Part shown: positions 1 through 7,293 of the stretch, one piece after another | Position numbering within the stretch: the first letter of the stretch is position 1 | Layout: every line of letters starts with the position of its first letter | NCBI GenBank assembly: GCA_017995665.1 | Contig: JAGOIM010000021.1 | Coordinates: forward strand, 1 to 14,008 | DNA: 14,008 nt | Source of the DNA: Anaerolineaceae bacterium | GTDB taxonomy: Bacteria; Chloroflexota; Anaerolineae; Anaerolineales; Anaerolineaceae | Direction: 5' to 3' | Notes under the pieces: generated by a model | The model's database searches: none | The model's input: the letters and a program-made list of their open reading frames with translations, nothing else | Told to the model about the DNA's origin: nothing | Made by a program: the position numbers and the translations under genes

Positions 1-1083
1 CCCTGGACGCTGCTTGACTTCATGCCCTCGCGCTATCTTATGGTTTTGGATGAATCGCATATGATGGTGCCGCAATTGCGCGGAATGTACAACGGCGACC
101 GTGCGCGCAAGGATGTTTTGGTTGAATATGGCTTTCGTTTGCCCTCTGCAAAAGATAACCGGCCGCTTAAGTTTGAAGAATTTGAAAAAATAATGGGTAC
201 CACGCTCTATACCAGCGCCACACCCGGACCCTATGAAATGCAAAAAAATGAAGCCGTCGTGGAACAGGTCATTCGCCCAACCGGTTTGTTGGATCCGCAA
301 ATTGATGTGCGCCCGACCAAAGGGCAGGTTGACGATTTGATTGCTGAATTGCGCAAAAGAGTGGATCTTGGCGAACGAGCCTTGGTTACCACGCTGACCA
401 AACGCATGGCGGAAGACATGGCAGACTATTTGAAAGAATCCGGCTTCAAGGTGCAATATTTGCATAGCGAGGTTGACACCTTGGAGCGGGTCAGCATTTT
501 GCGCGAATTGCGCCTGGGTGTTTATGACGTTGTGGTTGGCATCAACCTGCTTCGGGAAGGACTGGATTTGCCGGAAGTCTCGCTGGTGGCGATTTTGGAC
601 GCCGATAAAGAAGGCTTTTTGCGCTCCACCACCGCTTTAATTCAAAATTTTGGCCGGGCAGCCAGGCACATCAACGGGCAGGTGATTTTGTATGCCGACA
701 AGATGACCGATTCGATGAAACGTGCGATTGACGAAACCACCCGCAGGCGCGCGATTCAGGAAGCTTACAACAAAGAACACAATATTTCCCCGGTTGGAAT
801 TGTCAAAGCCGTCCATGATATCACCGAACGCCTGGCAAACACCGGTGCGGCGGAAGGCAAAAAGACCCACAAAACGGCCCGGGAATTGGCAGCTTCGATG
901 GAACAACGCGAGCTTGAGCGCTTGATTAAGGAACTCGAAAATCAAATGAAAGCCGCCGCCAAAGAGCTGGAATTTGAACGCGCCGCCGCCCTGCGCGACC
1001 AGGTTTATGAAATGAAAGCGATTATGGTCGAAAACAGCAATTTGCCGGAATGGAAAAAAGCCGCCCTCTTGGCGGAGATGTAG
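1..1083 (+). CDS. uvrB: UvrABC excision nuclease subunit B, C-terminal part (5' end outside window)
   Basis: UvrB is the DNA-damage-verifying helicase subunit of nucleotide excision repair; it receives damaged DNA from UvrA and recruits UvrC for incision. The frame is open from base 1 (PWTLLDF precedes the first Met), so about 310 of the usual ~670 residues are missing upstream, including Walker A and the beta-hairpin. Visible in the 360-residue fragment are helicase motif II (DESH, about residues 18-21), VPQLRGMYNGDRARK, TLYTSATPGPYE, the motif V region VGINLLREGLDLPEV and motif VI as QNFGRAARH, where I would expect something closer to QTIGRAARN. A C-terminal UVR domain (about residues 307-340, ELERLIKELENQM to ALRDQVYEMK), which contacts UvrC, is followed by a ~20-residue tail. 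It converges on groEL. Identity is very secure. Confidence 0.97.
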   Translation, partial: PWTLLDFMPSRYLMVLDESHMMVPQLRGMYNGDRARKDVLVEYGFRLPSAKDNRPLKFEEFEKIMGTTLYTSATPGPYEMQKNEAVVEQVIRPTGLLDPQIDVRPTKGQVDDLIAELRKRVDLGERALVTTLTKRMAEDMADYLKESGFKVQYLHSEVDTLERVSILRELRLGVYDVVVGINLLREGLDLPEVSLVAILDADKEGFLRSTTALIQNFGRAARHINGQVILYADKMTDSMKRAIDETTRRRAIQEAYNKEHNISPVGIVKAVHDITERLANTGAAEGKKTHKTARELAASMEQRELERLIKELENQMKAAAKELEFERAAALRDQVYEMKAIMVENSNLPEWKKAALLAEM

Positions 1084-1147
1084 TTTTTAAGGAAACAGGA
1101 AACAGGCGGGGTTGGGGCATATATCGGCAATCTGACGGATTAACAAA

Positions 1148-1171
1148 AAAGCCGGTCGTGTGACCGGCTTT
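1148..1171 (-). terminator. Rho-independent terminator of groES-groEL
   Basis: A perfect 10-bp inverted repeat (AAAGCCGGTC / GACCGGCTTT) with a 4-nt loop. Read on the - strand the right arm runs into TTTTTTGTTA, a good U-tract, and it starts about 29 nt after the groEL stop. Read on the + strand the T run is only three bases, so any stop of uvrB transcription here would be weaker, though bidirectional use is possible. Confidence 0.82.
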
Positions 1172-1199
1172 CAATCTCAATTCAACTTCAATTCAAATT

Positions 1200-2834
1200 T
1201 TAGTACATTCCGCCCTGAGGCATTGCGGGAGCAGCTCCTTCGGGTTCAGGGATGTCCGTAATCAGGGCTTCGGTCGTCAAAATCATTGCTGCAATCGAAG
1301 CTGCGTTTTCCAAAGCACCACGGGTAACTTTGGCGGGGTCAATCACACCCAATTCAACCATGTTGCCATATTCTTCGCTCAAAACGTTGTAACCAATGTG
1401 ATGGTTTCCGGATTCAGCTTGCTTCTGGCGGACGGTTTCGACGACAACTGAGCCATCTTTGCCGGCATTTTCAACAATGCGTTTCATCGGGACGATCAGG
1501 GCATTGCGAACGATATTGACACCAATCTGGGCGTCTTCCTGGTTGAGTTTGAGGTCCTTGAGGGAATCCACTGCGTTGACCAATGCAACACCACCACCGG
1601 GGACGATACCTTCTTCAACCGCTGCACGGGTTGCGGAGAGGGCGTCTTCGACACGATGTTTCTTTTCTTTCAGTTCGGTTTCAGTTGCGGCACCAACACG
1701 GATGATAGCAACACCACCGGAGAGTTTTGCCAAACGTTCCTGCAGTTTTTCACGGTCATAATCGCTGGTTGTGTTGTCAATTTCAGAACGAATCTGATCG
1801 ATGCGGCCCTTAATGGCAGCACTGTCGCCTTTACCGCCAACAATGGTGGTATTGTCTTTGTCGATGGTAACTTTTTCGGCACGACCGAGGTCTTCGAGGG
1901 TTGCGTTTTCAAGCTTCCGGCCGGTTTCTTCAGAAATCAGGGAAGCGTTGGTCAGGATGGCGATATCCTGGAGCATAGCCTTGCGGCGATCGCCAAAACC
2001 GGGGGCTTTGACAGCAACGACGTTCAAAACGCCACGAAGTTTGTTCAAAACCAGGGCTGCGATTGCTTCGCCATCAACGTCTTCAGCGATGATGATCAGG
2101 TCGCGTTTGCCAATTTGGACCATTTTCTCGAGTAGAGGAACGATGTCATTGGCGGAGGAGATTTTCTTGTCATAAATCAGGATATAAGGATCGCTGATGT
2201 CAGCAATCATGTGTTCGGTATCAGTTACGAAATAAGCGCTGATATAACCACGATCAAATTGCATACCTTCAACATATTCGGTTTCAAATTCGAGGGCTTT
2301 GGATTCTTCAACGGTGATGACGCCGTCTTTACCGACTTTGTCCATAACGTCTGCAATCAAGCTGCCGATTTGTTCGTCCTGGGCAGAAATGGTGGCAACG
2401 TTGCTGATTTCGGCTTTGGTTGTAATGCCAATTGACTGGTTGTGAATTGCTTCCGAAACGACCTTGGAGGCAGCTTCAATACCGCGTTTGAGCAGCATTG
2501 GGTTGGCACCTGCGGCCAAATTTTTCAAACCTTCGGTCACGATTGCATGAGCGAGGACAGTTGAAGTTGTGGTGCCGTCGCCGGCGATGTCATTGGTTTT
2601 GGTGGCTGCTTCTTTGAGCAGTTGAGCGCCCATGTTTTCATAGGGGTCTTCGAGTTCGATTTCTTTTGCAACGGTAACACCGTCATGAGTAATGGTTGGG
2701 GAACCATATTTGCGGTCGAGGGCGACATTTCGTCCTTTAGGGCCAAGGGTGGTTGCGACTGCATTCGCAACTGCATCAACGCCGGATTTCAAATAACGAC
2801 GTGCTTCATCTCCAAATACTAATTGTTTTGCCAT
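1200..2834 (-). CDS. groL: Chaperonin GroEL (Hsp60)
   Basis: The 544-residue Hsp60 forms the double heptameric ring that folds proteins in the cytoplasm with ATP and the GroES lid. The length is normal for the family. Visible are the N-terminal start MAKQLVFGDEARR, the LGPKGRNV nucleotide-site loop near residue 30, the GDGTTT catalytic loop at 85-90 (Asp86, equivalent to E. coli Asp87) and the family signature AAVEEGIVPGGG near residue 400. The C-terminus ends in PQGGMY, a very short version of the usual flexible Gly-Gly-Met tail. The start is fixed by TAAGGAGA 6 nt upstream (complement of 2841-2848). It lies 28 bp behind groES and should share its CIRCE-controlled promoter. The terminator hairpin follows directly. 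Confidence 0.98.
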   Translation of the reverse strand: MAKQLVFGDEARRYLKSGVDAVANAVATTLGPKGRNVALDRKYGSPTITHDGVTVAKEIELEDPYENMGAQLLKEAATKTNDIAGDGTTTSTVLAHAIVTEGLKNLAAGANPMLLKRGIEAASKVVSEAIHNQSIGITTKAEISNVATISAQDEQIGSLIADVMDKVGKDGVITVEESKALEFETEYVEGMQFDRGYISAYFVTDTEHMIADISDPYILIYDKKISSANDIVPLLEKMVQIGKRDLIIIAEDVDGEAIAALVLNKLRGVLNVVAVKAPGFGDRRKAMLQDIAILTNASLISEETGRKLENATLEDLGRAEKVTIDKDNTTIVGGKGDSAAIKGRIDQIRSEIDNTTSDYDREKLQERLAKLSGGVAIIRVGAATETELKEKKHRVEDALSATRAAVEEGIVPGGGVALVNAVDSLKDLKLNQEDAQIGVNIVRNALIVPMKRIVENAGKDGSVVVETVRQKQAESGNHHIGYNVLSEEYGNMVELGVIDPAKVTRGALENAASIAAMILTTEALITDIPEPEGAAPAMPQGGMY

Positions 2835-2862
2835 AATTTATCTCCTTAAATAGAATTCTTAA

Positions 2863-3153
2863 TTAAAGAATCGCGAGGATATCGCTCTCGCGCATGATTA
2901 ACAATTTCTTGCCATCATATTTAATCTCAGTGCCTGAATATTTAGCAAAGAGAACAACATCACCCTCTTTAACGTCTAATTCGATGCGAGCGCCTTTATC
3001 ATCACGATCGCCAGGACCAATAGCCAAAACAGTTCCTTTTTGGGGTTTTTCTTTAGCAGTTTCGGGCAAAACGATACCACCGGCGGTGATTTCTTCTTGT
3101 TCGATAGGTTCAATAACCACGCGACTTCCTAAAGGTTTCATTGAAATTGTCAT
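2863..3153 (-). CDS. groES: Co-chaperonin GroES (Hsp10)
   Basis: Hsp10 caps the GroEL ring. The 96-residue product starts MTISMKPLGSRVVI and contains the mobile loop EQEEITAGGIVLPETAKEKPQ (about 18-38), the GTVLAIGPG core and the C-terminal KYSGTEIKYDGKKLLIMRESDILAIL region, all standard. The ATG at 3153-3151 is chosen because GGAGGA (complement of 3158-3163) sits 4-5 nt upstream. A longer in-frame reading from 3216 would start inside the operator and promoter and adds 21 residues unlike GroES. It is the first gene of a groES-groEL operon, with the HrcA operator in its 5' leader. Confidence 0.97.
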   Translation of the reverse strand: MTISMKPLGSRVVIEPIEQEEITAGGIVLPETAKEKPQKGTVLAIGPGDRDDKGARIELDVKEGDVVLFAKYSGTEIKYDGKKLLIMRESDILAIL

Positions 3154-3184
3154 TTTTTCCTCCGAAAAATTTTTTACATTTAAT

Positions 3185-3211
3185 TTAGCACTCTCCAGTT
3201 CCGAGTGCCAA
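3185..3211. promoter_or_regulatory. CIRCE operator (HrcA binding site)
   Basis: TTAGCACTC, 9 bp, GAGTGCCAA. This matches the CIRCE consensus TTAGCACTC-N9-GAGTGCTAA at 17 of 18 arm positions. It lies just downstream of the groES -10 box, starting at about the predicted +1, where HrcA binding blocks transcription in known systems. Predicted effect: repression at normal temperature and induction by heat. The hrcA gene is not in this window. Confidence 0.96.
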
Positions 3212-3216
3212 AACAT

Positions 3217-3245
3217 AGTTTACGCCTCGGACGAGGCAAAGTCAA
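3217..3245 (-). promoter_or_regulatory. Sigma-A-type promoter of groES-groEL
   Basis: On the - strand TTGACT (3245-3240) is followed after exactly 17 bp by TAAACT (3222-3217). Transcription should begin near 3211-3210, giving a ~57-nt leader that includes CIRCE and the GGAGGA ribosome binding site. The -35 matches 5 of 6 consensus bases and the -10 matches 4 of 6. Confidence 0.8.
3224..3237. repeat. 14-bp palindrome inside the groES promoter spacer
   Basis: GCCTCG-GA-CGAGGC is a perfect inverted repeat (6-bp arms, 2-bp centre) lying wholly between the -35 and -10 boxes. It is GC-rich in an otherwise AT-rich region. It resembles none of CIRCE, HspR/HAIR or CtsR sites. It could be a second operator or chance; a hairpin role in RNA is unlikely because it lies upstream of the predicted start of transcription. 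Confidence 0.6.
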
Positions 3246-3443
3246 GATTAGTAAGAATTTCTAATGTATTTTTTACGTTTAAGCAGAGGTCGGTTTAGAA
3301 TGAATGGGAAGCGATCATCGGCGAAAGAAGCGTTTGCAAAGTTTGCCAATAAAAAACTTGTGTTTATTCGTATTCAATTGAAATGATCTGCGTTTTTTCT
3401 TTGCCCTTCTTTATTAAATTTGCATATATTTTTATACGAATCG

Positions 3444-3473
3444 TTGACTTTGAGTGTGTAAAGGGGGTATTAT
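3444..3473 (+). promoter_or_regulatory. Promoter of the PIN-TRAM / cysS / rlmB operon
   Basis: TTGACT (3444-3449), an 18-bp spacer, then TATTAT (3468-3473). Both boxes match 5 of 6 consensus bases. A leader of about 50 nt leads to AGGAGG (3519-3524), 6 nt before the ATG at 3531. Confidence 0.75.
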
Positions 3474-3530
3474 ATTAGCAATTGTTATCATATTTTTTAT
3501 TATTATGCACATTAAAACAGGAGGTTTCAT

Positions 3531-4613
3531 ATGAGCGCAGTTATTATTTCTAGTATTATTGGCGCAATTGTCTTTGGAGTTATAGGCGTTTTTACCAGTG
3601 TACCGATTCATAATTATTTTATTGACCTTATTCCAGCTTTAACTCTGAATCCAACCGTTACCTTAGTCATAGTTATTGTTATATTTGCAATTATTGGCTA
3701 TTTAATAACACCTTACATCACGATTAAACCTTTGCAAGCCTTAGCAAAGATTATTAAGGGTGCCACAACACAATCTCTCGTCGCCGGTCTGATTGGATTA
3801 GTGATTGGCTTGATAATTGCTGCCCTGATTTCGATTCCATTAAGGTTGTTGCCTCCCCCGTTAGATTCAATCCTAACGGTTGTGGCTATGTTGGGTTGTG
3901 TATATCTTAGCGTTTCGCTTTTAGTTACCAGACATGAAGATTTTTTCACCATGTTCAAAGGAATCAATCCGAAACTTGGTAAAGATAAAGATGGAAAAAC
4001 GCGGATCGAAAGCGAACGGCGCATTTTAGTTGACACAAGCGCGATTATCGACGGCCGAATTGCCGAAATCGCTAAAACCGGTTTCTTGGGTGGTAGCCTG
4101 GTGGTTCCGCGTTTTGTACTCAATGAACTACAGTTTGTTTCCGATTCCGCTGACAGTTTGCGCCGCCAACGCGGCAGACGCGGTTTGGAAGTTTTGGCAG
4201 AATTGCAAGAAAATCATGATGTACCGGTTATCATCAACGATATTGATGTTGAAGGTGTCCGTGAAGTTGACGAACGTCTGATTATCCTCGCCCAACAAAT
4301 GAACTGTCCAATTTTAACCAATGATTTCAACCTCAACCGGGTTGCAGATTTGCAGGGTGTCAAAATTCTGAACATCAACGACCTTTCCAACGCAGTCAAG
4401 GTTGTCCTTCTCCCCGGTGAAGAATTTACGATTGAAGTGATTCAAGAAGGCAAGGAATACCAACAAGGTGTCGGCTATCTTGATGACGGGACGATGGTTG
4501 TTATTGAAAACGGTCAGAAGTATTTGAATAAATCGATCAATGTAACGGTTACAAAAATCCTGCAAACTTCCGCCGGACGGATGATTTTTGCCAAACCAAT
4601 TACAGAACATTAG
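3531..4613 (+). CDS. Membrane-anchored PIN-TRAM domain protein (YacL type)
   Basis: The 360-residue protein has four hydrophobic segments (about 5-22, 41-60, 82-104, 112-133), a short charged linker, a PIN nuclease-fold domain (about 163-285) and a C-terminal TRAM RNA-binding domain (about 293-355). The PIN acidic residues are present: Asp168 in ILVDTSAIIDGRI, Glu199, Asp247 and Asp265 in LTNDFNLN. That predicts a metal-dependent RNase acting at the inner face of the membrane. The layout matches Bacillus YacL and Mycobacterium Rv3587-region PIN/TRAM proteins in general form; the physiological substrate is not known to me. The start has a textbook AGGAGG. It is the first gene of an operon with cysS, whose SD overlaps this gene's TAG stop. 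Confidence 0.9.
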   Translation: MSAVIISSIIGAIVFGVIGVFTSVPIHNYFIDLIPALTLNPTVTLVIVIVIFAIIGYLITPYITIKPLQALAKIIKGATTQSLVAGLIGLVIGLIIAALISIPLRLLPPPLDSILTVVAMLGCVYLSVSLLVTRHEDFFTMFKGINPKLGKDKDGKTRIESERRILVDTSAIIDGRIAEIAKTGFLGGSLVVPRFVLNELQFVSDSADSLRRQRGRRGLEVLAELQENHDVPVIINDIDVEGVREVDERLIILAQQMNCPILTNDFNLNRVADLQGVKILNINDLSNAVKVVLLPGEEFTIEVIQEGKEYQQGVGYLDDGTMVVIENGQKYLNKSINVTVTKILQTSAGRMIFAKPITEH

Positions 4614-4621
4614 GAGCAAGC

Positions 4622-6025
4622 TTGGCACTCAAAATTTACAACACACTTAGTCGATCGAAAGATGAATTTGAACCAATTGAGGCGGGCAAGGTGCGCATGT
4701 ATGTTTGCGGACCAACTGTTTATGCTGATGCGCATCTTGGGCACGCGATGTCTGCCCTGGTTTTTGATATTACCCGCCGATATTTAATCTACCGCGGTTA
4801 TGAAGTGCGTTATGTGATGAATTTTACTGACGTGGATGACAAAATCATCAACAAAGCCAATGAATTAAAGGTTGATCCCTTCAATTTGGCTCAGCAATAT
4901 ATTGATGGCTACAAGCGCAATTTGGCAGATTTAAACATTATGCCTGCCACGGTTAATCCACGCGCCACTGAAGACATGCCACAAATTATTAAAATGATTG
5001 AACAATTGATAGCGCAAGGCGATGCCTACGATATCAACGGCGATGTTTTCTTCAATGTCGAAAGCGATGCAGATTACGGCAAGCTGAGCGGGCGTTCGCT
5101 TGCAACCATGAACGCCGGATCGCGCATTCAGGTGGACGAACGCAAAGAACACCCGATGGATTTTGCGCTTTGGAAGTCTGCCAAACCGGGGGAACCTGCC
5201 TGGGACAGCCCTTGGGGTCCCGGTCGGCCGGGTTGGCATATTGAATGCTCGGCGATGAATATGGCTCATCTCGGTGAAGAGATTGATATTCACGGTGGCG
5301 GAAATGACCTTATCTTCCCTCATCACGAAAACGAAATCGCTCAGACTGAATCCATCACCGGCAAAACTTTTGCCCGCTATTGGATGCATAACGGCATGAT
5401 GGGTTTGAAAGACGAGAAAATGTCTAAATCTGCCGGAAATATGATCACAATCGATCAATTTTTGAGCGAACATCCCGCTGACGTGATGCGTTTGTGGGTT
5501 TTGAACGGTTCCTACCGCAGCCCGCTGACTTACAGCGAAGCAATTATTGAACAAAACACCCAAGCCTGGAAGCGCCTTTTGAGTGCTAAAAAACCGGCAC
5601 TGCCTTCCGCGAAGGGACTGGCTGAAGCTGAAATGCAAAAACTGGTCGAAGCCGGCGAAGAAGCACGAAAGGCTTTTATCGAAGCCATGGATGATGATTT
5701 TAACTCCGCTTTGGCAATGGCAGCGATTCATGAATTGGTCAAACAAATCAATCAAGCGCGAACAGACGGAGCAAGCGATGAGCAGCTCGCCACAGCGCAG
5801 GCTGTTTTCAATGAGCTAACCGGTACGCTGGGCTTAACTTTGGAAGAAGAAGCCGGTGCAGAGACTTCTGCTGATGCTTTTATTGACCTATTGGTATCTT
5901 TGCGACGCGATTTGCGCGCAGAAAAGAACTGGGCAATGTCCGATAAAATCCGTGACGAACTCAAAAAGCTTGGTGTACTGCTTGAAGATAGTAAAGACGG
6001 AACCAGCTGGAGCTGGGAAAACTAA
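4622..6025 (+). CDS. cysS: Cysteinyl-tRNA synthetase
   Basis: A class I aminoacyl-tRNA synthetase that charges tRNA-Cys. The 467-residue length is typical. Zinc ligands are all present and fall at the E. coli positions: Cys29 (YVCGPTVY, one residue off), Cys209 (HIECSAM), His234 and Glu238 (FPHHENE). The HIGH motif is HLGH (38-41) and KMSKS is at 266-270. The C-terminal DALR and anticodon-binding region follows and ends TSWSWEN. The start is a TTG at 4622; AGGAG at 4612-4616 overlaps the stop codon of the PIN-TRAM gene, so translation is probably coupled to it. The stop overlaps the rlmB start (TAATG). Identity is very secure. Confidence 0.98.
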   Translation: MALKIYNTLSRSKDEFEPIEAGKVRMYVCGPTVYADAHLGHAMSALVFDITRRYLIYRGYEVRYVMNFTDVDDKIINKANELKVDPFNLAQQYIDGYKRNLADLNIMPATVNPRATEDMPQIIKMIEQLIAQGDAYDINGDVFFNVESDADYGKLSGRSLATMNAGSRIQVDERKEHPMDFALWKSAKPGEPAWDSPWGPGRPGWHIECSAMNMAHLGEEIDIHGGGNDLIFPHHENEIAQTESITGKTFARYWMHNGMMGLKDEKMSKSAGNMITIDQFLSEHPADVMRLWVLNGSYRSPLTYSEAIIEQNTQAWKRLLSAKKPALPSAKGLAEAEMQKLVEAGEEARKAFIEAMDDDFNSALAMAAIHELVKQINQARTDGASDEQLATAQAVFNELTGTLGLTLEEEAGAETSADAFIDLLVSLRRDLRAEKNWAMSDKIRDELKKLGVLLEDSKDGTSWSWEN

Positions 6026-6759
6026 TGCGCGAATGGCTCACCGGTCGAAACGCTGTTTATGAAGCTATGCGCAGCAAGCGCAGGCACTTTTTCGGGCTGC
6101 TGGTTCAGCAAGACTTGAAAATCGAAGGACGTTTGAAAACAATAGTTGATTTAGCCGAAAAGCTGAATATCCCTGTGCGGGTAGCAAACAAGCAACAACT
6201 CGGTCAGTTAGAACGAAACCATCAAGGTGTTGCCCTCGAAGCGAGTGCTTATCCCTATAAAGCGCTTGAAGATTTGATTGCGCACTCTAAAAATCAAAAC
6301 GAGCCGCCTTTTTTCTTGTTGCTCGACTTAATTCAAGACCCTCAAAATCTCGGTTCACTTTTGCGAACGGCCGAGCTGATGCACGTTCATGGTGTGATTA
6401 TCCCCTCATCGCAAGCCGCGCAGGTTACGCCTGCGGTGGTGAATGCATCCGCCGGGGCAAGCGAGCATCTCTTGATTGCTCAATACAATCTGGTTCAGGC
6501 AATTGAGCGGCTCAAAACGCTTGACCTTTGGGTCTATGGTTTGGATGCCGGCGAAAGAGCAAAAACACCTTCTCAGTTGAAGCTAAATGGAGGACTTGCG
6601 CTTGTGGTTGGGAACGAAGGCGAGGGTTTGCGCAATTTGGTGCGTAAAAACTGTGACGAAATCATGCGCTTGCCGCAATTTGGGCAAATTGATTCGCTCA
6701 ATGCAGCCGTCGCCGGTTCGATTGCACTCTATCTTGCCCGTCAATCCCGAGAAAACTGA
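6025..6759 (+). CDS. rlmB: TrmH/SpoU-family RNA 2'-O-methyltransferase, RlmB-like
   Basis: A SAM-dependent ribose 2'-O-methyltransferase of the trefoil-knot SPOUT class, probably modifying 23S rRNA at the position equivalent to E. coli Gm2251. The 244 residues include an N-terminal substrate-binding domain (REWLTGRNAVYEAM to about 75) and the SpoU catalytic domain with motif 1 DPQNLGSLLRTAE (105-117), motif 2 VVGNEGEGL (194-202) and motif 3 DSLNAAVA (223-230). Its ATG shares one base with the cysS TAA, so it is the third gene of the operon. It ends directly against the DUF456 gene on the other strand. The family is certain; the exact target nucleotide is inferred from the cysS linkage and domain layout. 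Confidence 0.93.
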   Translation: MREWLTGRNAVYEAMRSKRRHFFGLLVQQDLKIEGRLKTIVDLAEKLNIPVRVANKQQLGQLERNHQGVALEASAYPYKALEDLIAHSKNQNEPPFFLLLDLIQDPQNLGSLLRTAELMHVHGVIIPSSQAAQVTPAVVNASAGASEHLLIAQYNLVQAIERLKTLDLWVYGLDAGERAKTPSQLKLNGGLALVVGNEGEGLRNLVRKNCDEIMRLPQFGQIDSLNAAVAGSIALYLARQSREN

Positions 6760-7293
6760 TTACAAGAAAATCAAGGTAACCAGCCAAAGGATAATCATTA
6801 TTTGGCACAAAATAAAACGAAGGACAGCGGCTTTGCCATAACCAAAAGCCAATGTTTTTGTGCTTTCCCAGGCAGCCTTATTGTCATTTTCAAGGCGGAC
6901 ACGTTCAATGAGGTAAAGCACGCCCAAGGAAGCAGCCAAGCCGCCAATTGGTGTCAAGACTGTTCCGCCCACAAGCATAACCAGCATCACTAATCCGATT
7001 TCCCACCAGGGGACGCCTTTTTTTTGCGTCTCAGTAGCCCCTAAAATGTTATCCACGACAGAACCGACAAGCATGATGATGGTGTTGATGACAAAAATGG
7101 CAATTGTCAAGCCAAATTGCCAGCCTCCGTGGCTTTTATTGAATCCAATATAAATAAACCAAATTAATTGCCCAAGCCAGGTAACGGTCAAGCCGGGGAA
7201 AAAAACCAAAAGCAGCCCGACCAAACCAACCAAATTCAGGATTCCGCTTAGGGCAAGCATTAACCAGTGGAGCCAGGGTATTGCAGCCATCAT
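6760..7293 (-). CDS. DUF456-family integral membrane protein
   Basis: A 177-residue polytopic membrane protein of unknown function. It has about five hydrophobic stretches (about 10-32, 36-52, 60-84, 97-127, 157-177). The FFPGL turn, the DNILGA segment at 81-86, the Gly-rich GGTVLTPIGGLAASLGVLY helix and the final GYGKAA... helix fit the DUF456 pattern as I know it. Its ATG overlaps the serS TGA (ATGA), so it is translated from the serS transcript. There is no gap to the convergent rlmB, so the two 3' ends must overlap at RNA level unless processed. Function is not known; assignment is by motif recognition only. Confidence 0.8.
   Translation of the reverse strand: MMAAIPWLHWLMLALSGILNLVGLVGLLLVFFPGLTVTWLGQLIWFIYIGFNKSHGGWQFGLTIAIFVINTIIMLVGSVVDNILGATETQKKGVPWWEIGLVMLVMLVGGTVLTPIGGLAASLGVLYLIERVRLENDNKAAWESTKTLAFGYGKAAVLRFILCQIMIILWLVTLIFL

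Larger units (their letters stand above)
3154..3530. other. Divergent intergenic region between groES and the PIN-TRAM gene
   Basis: This 377-bp AT-rich gap holds the control elements of both flanking operons: the groES leader with CIRCE and its promoter on the left, and the PIN-TRAM promoter and SD on the right. Both promoters use the same -35 sequence, TTGACTTTG, on opposite strands. The middle (about 3250-3440) has no recognisable RNA gene or strong hairpin, only a doubtful 28-codon + strand reading frame at 3300-3386. Confidence 0.8.

Noticed and set aside
1656..2135. 159-codon + strand frame antisense to groEL
   Set aside because: Shadow of groEL produced by its codon usage, with no independent start signal.
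3154..3216. N-terminal extension of groES from ATG 3216
   Set aside because: It would place coding sequence over the CIRCE element and start at the promoter -10 box. The 21 added residues are unlike GroES, and GGAGGA precedes the inner ATG at 3153.
3240..3257. CtsR-like heptads (AGTCAAG ATT AGTAAGA) upstream of groES
   Set aside because: Only the first half resembles the CtsR heptad. It is better explained as the reverse complement of the TTGACT -35 box.
4931..5755. 274-codon - strand reading frame inside cysS
   Set aside because: Antisense shadow of a certain, highly conserved gene. Its translation shows no recognisable domain.
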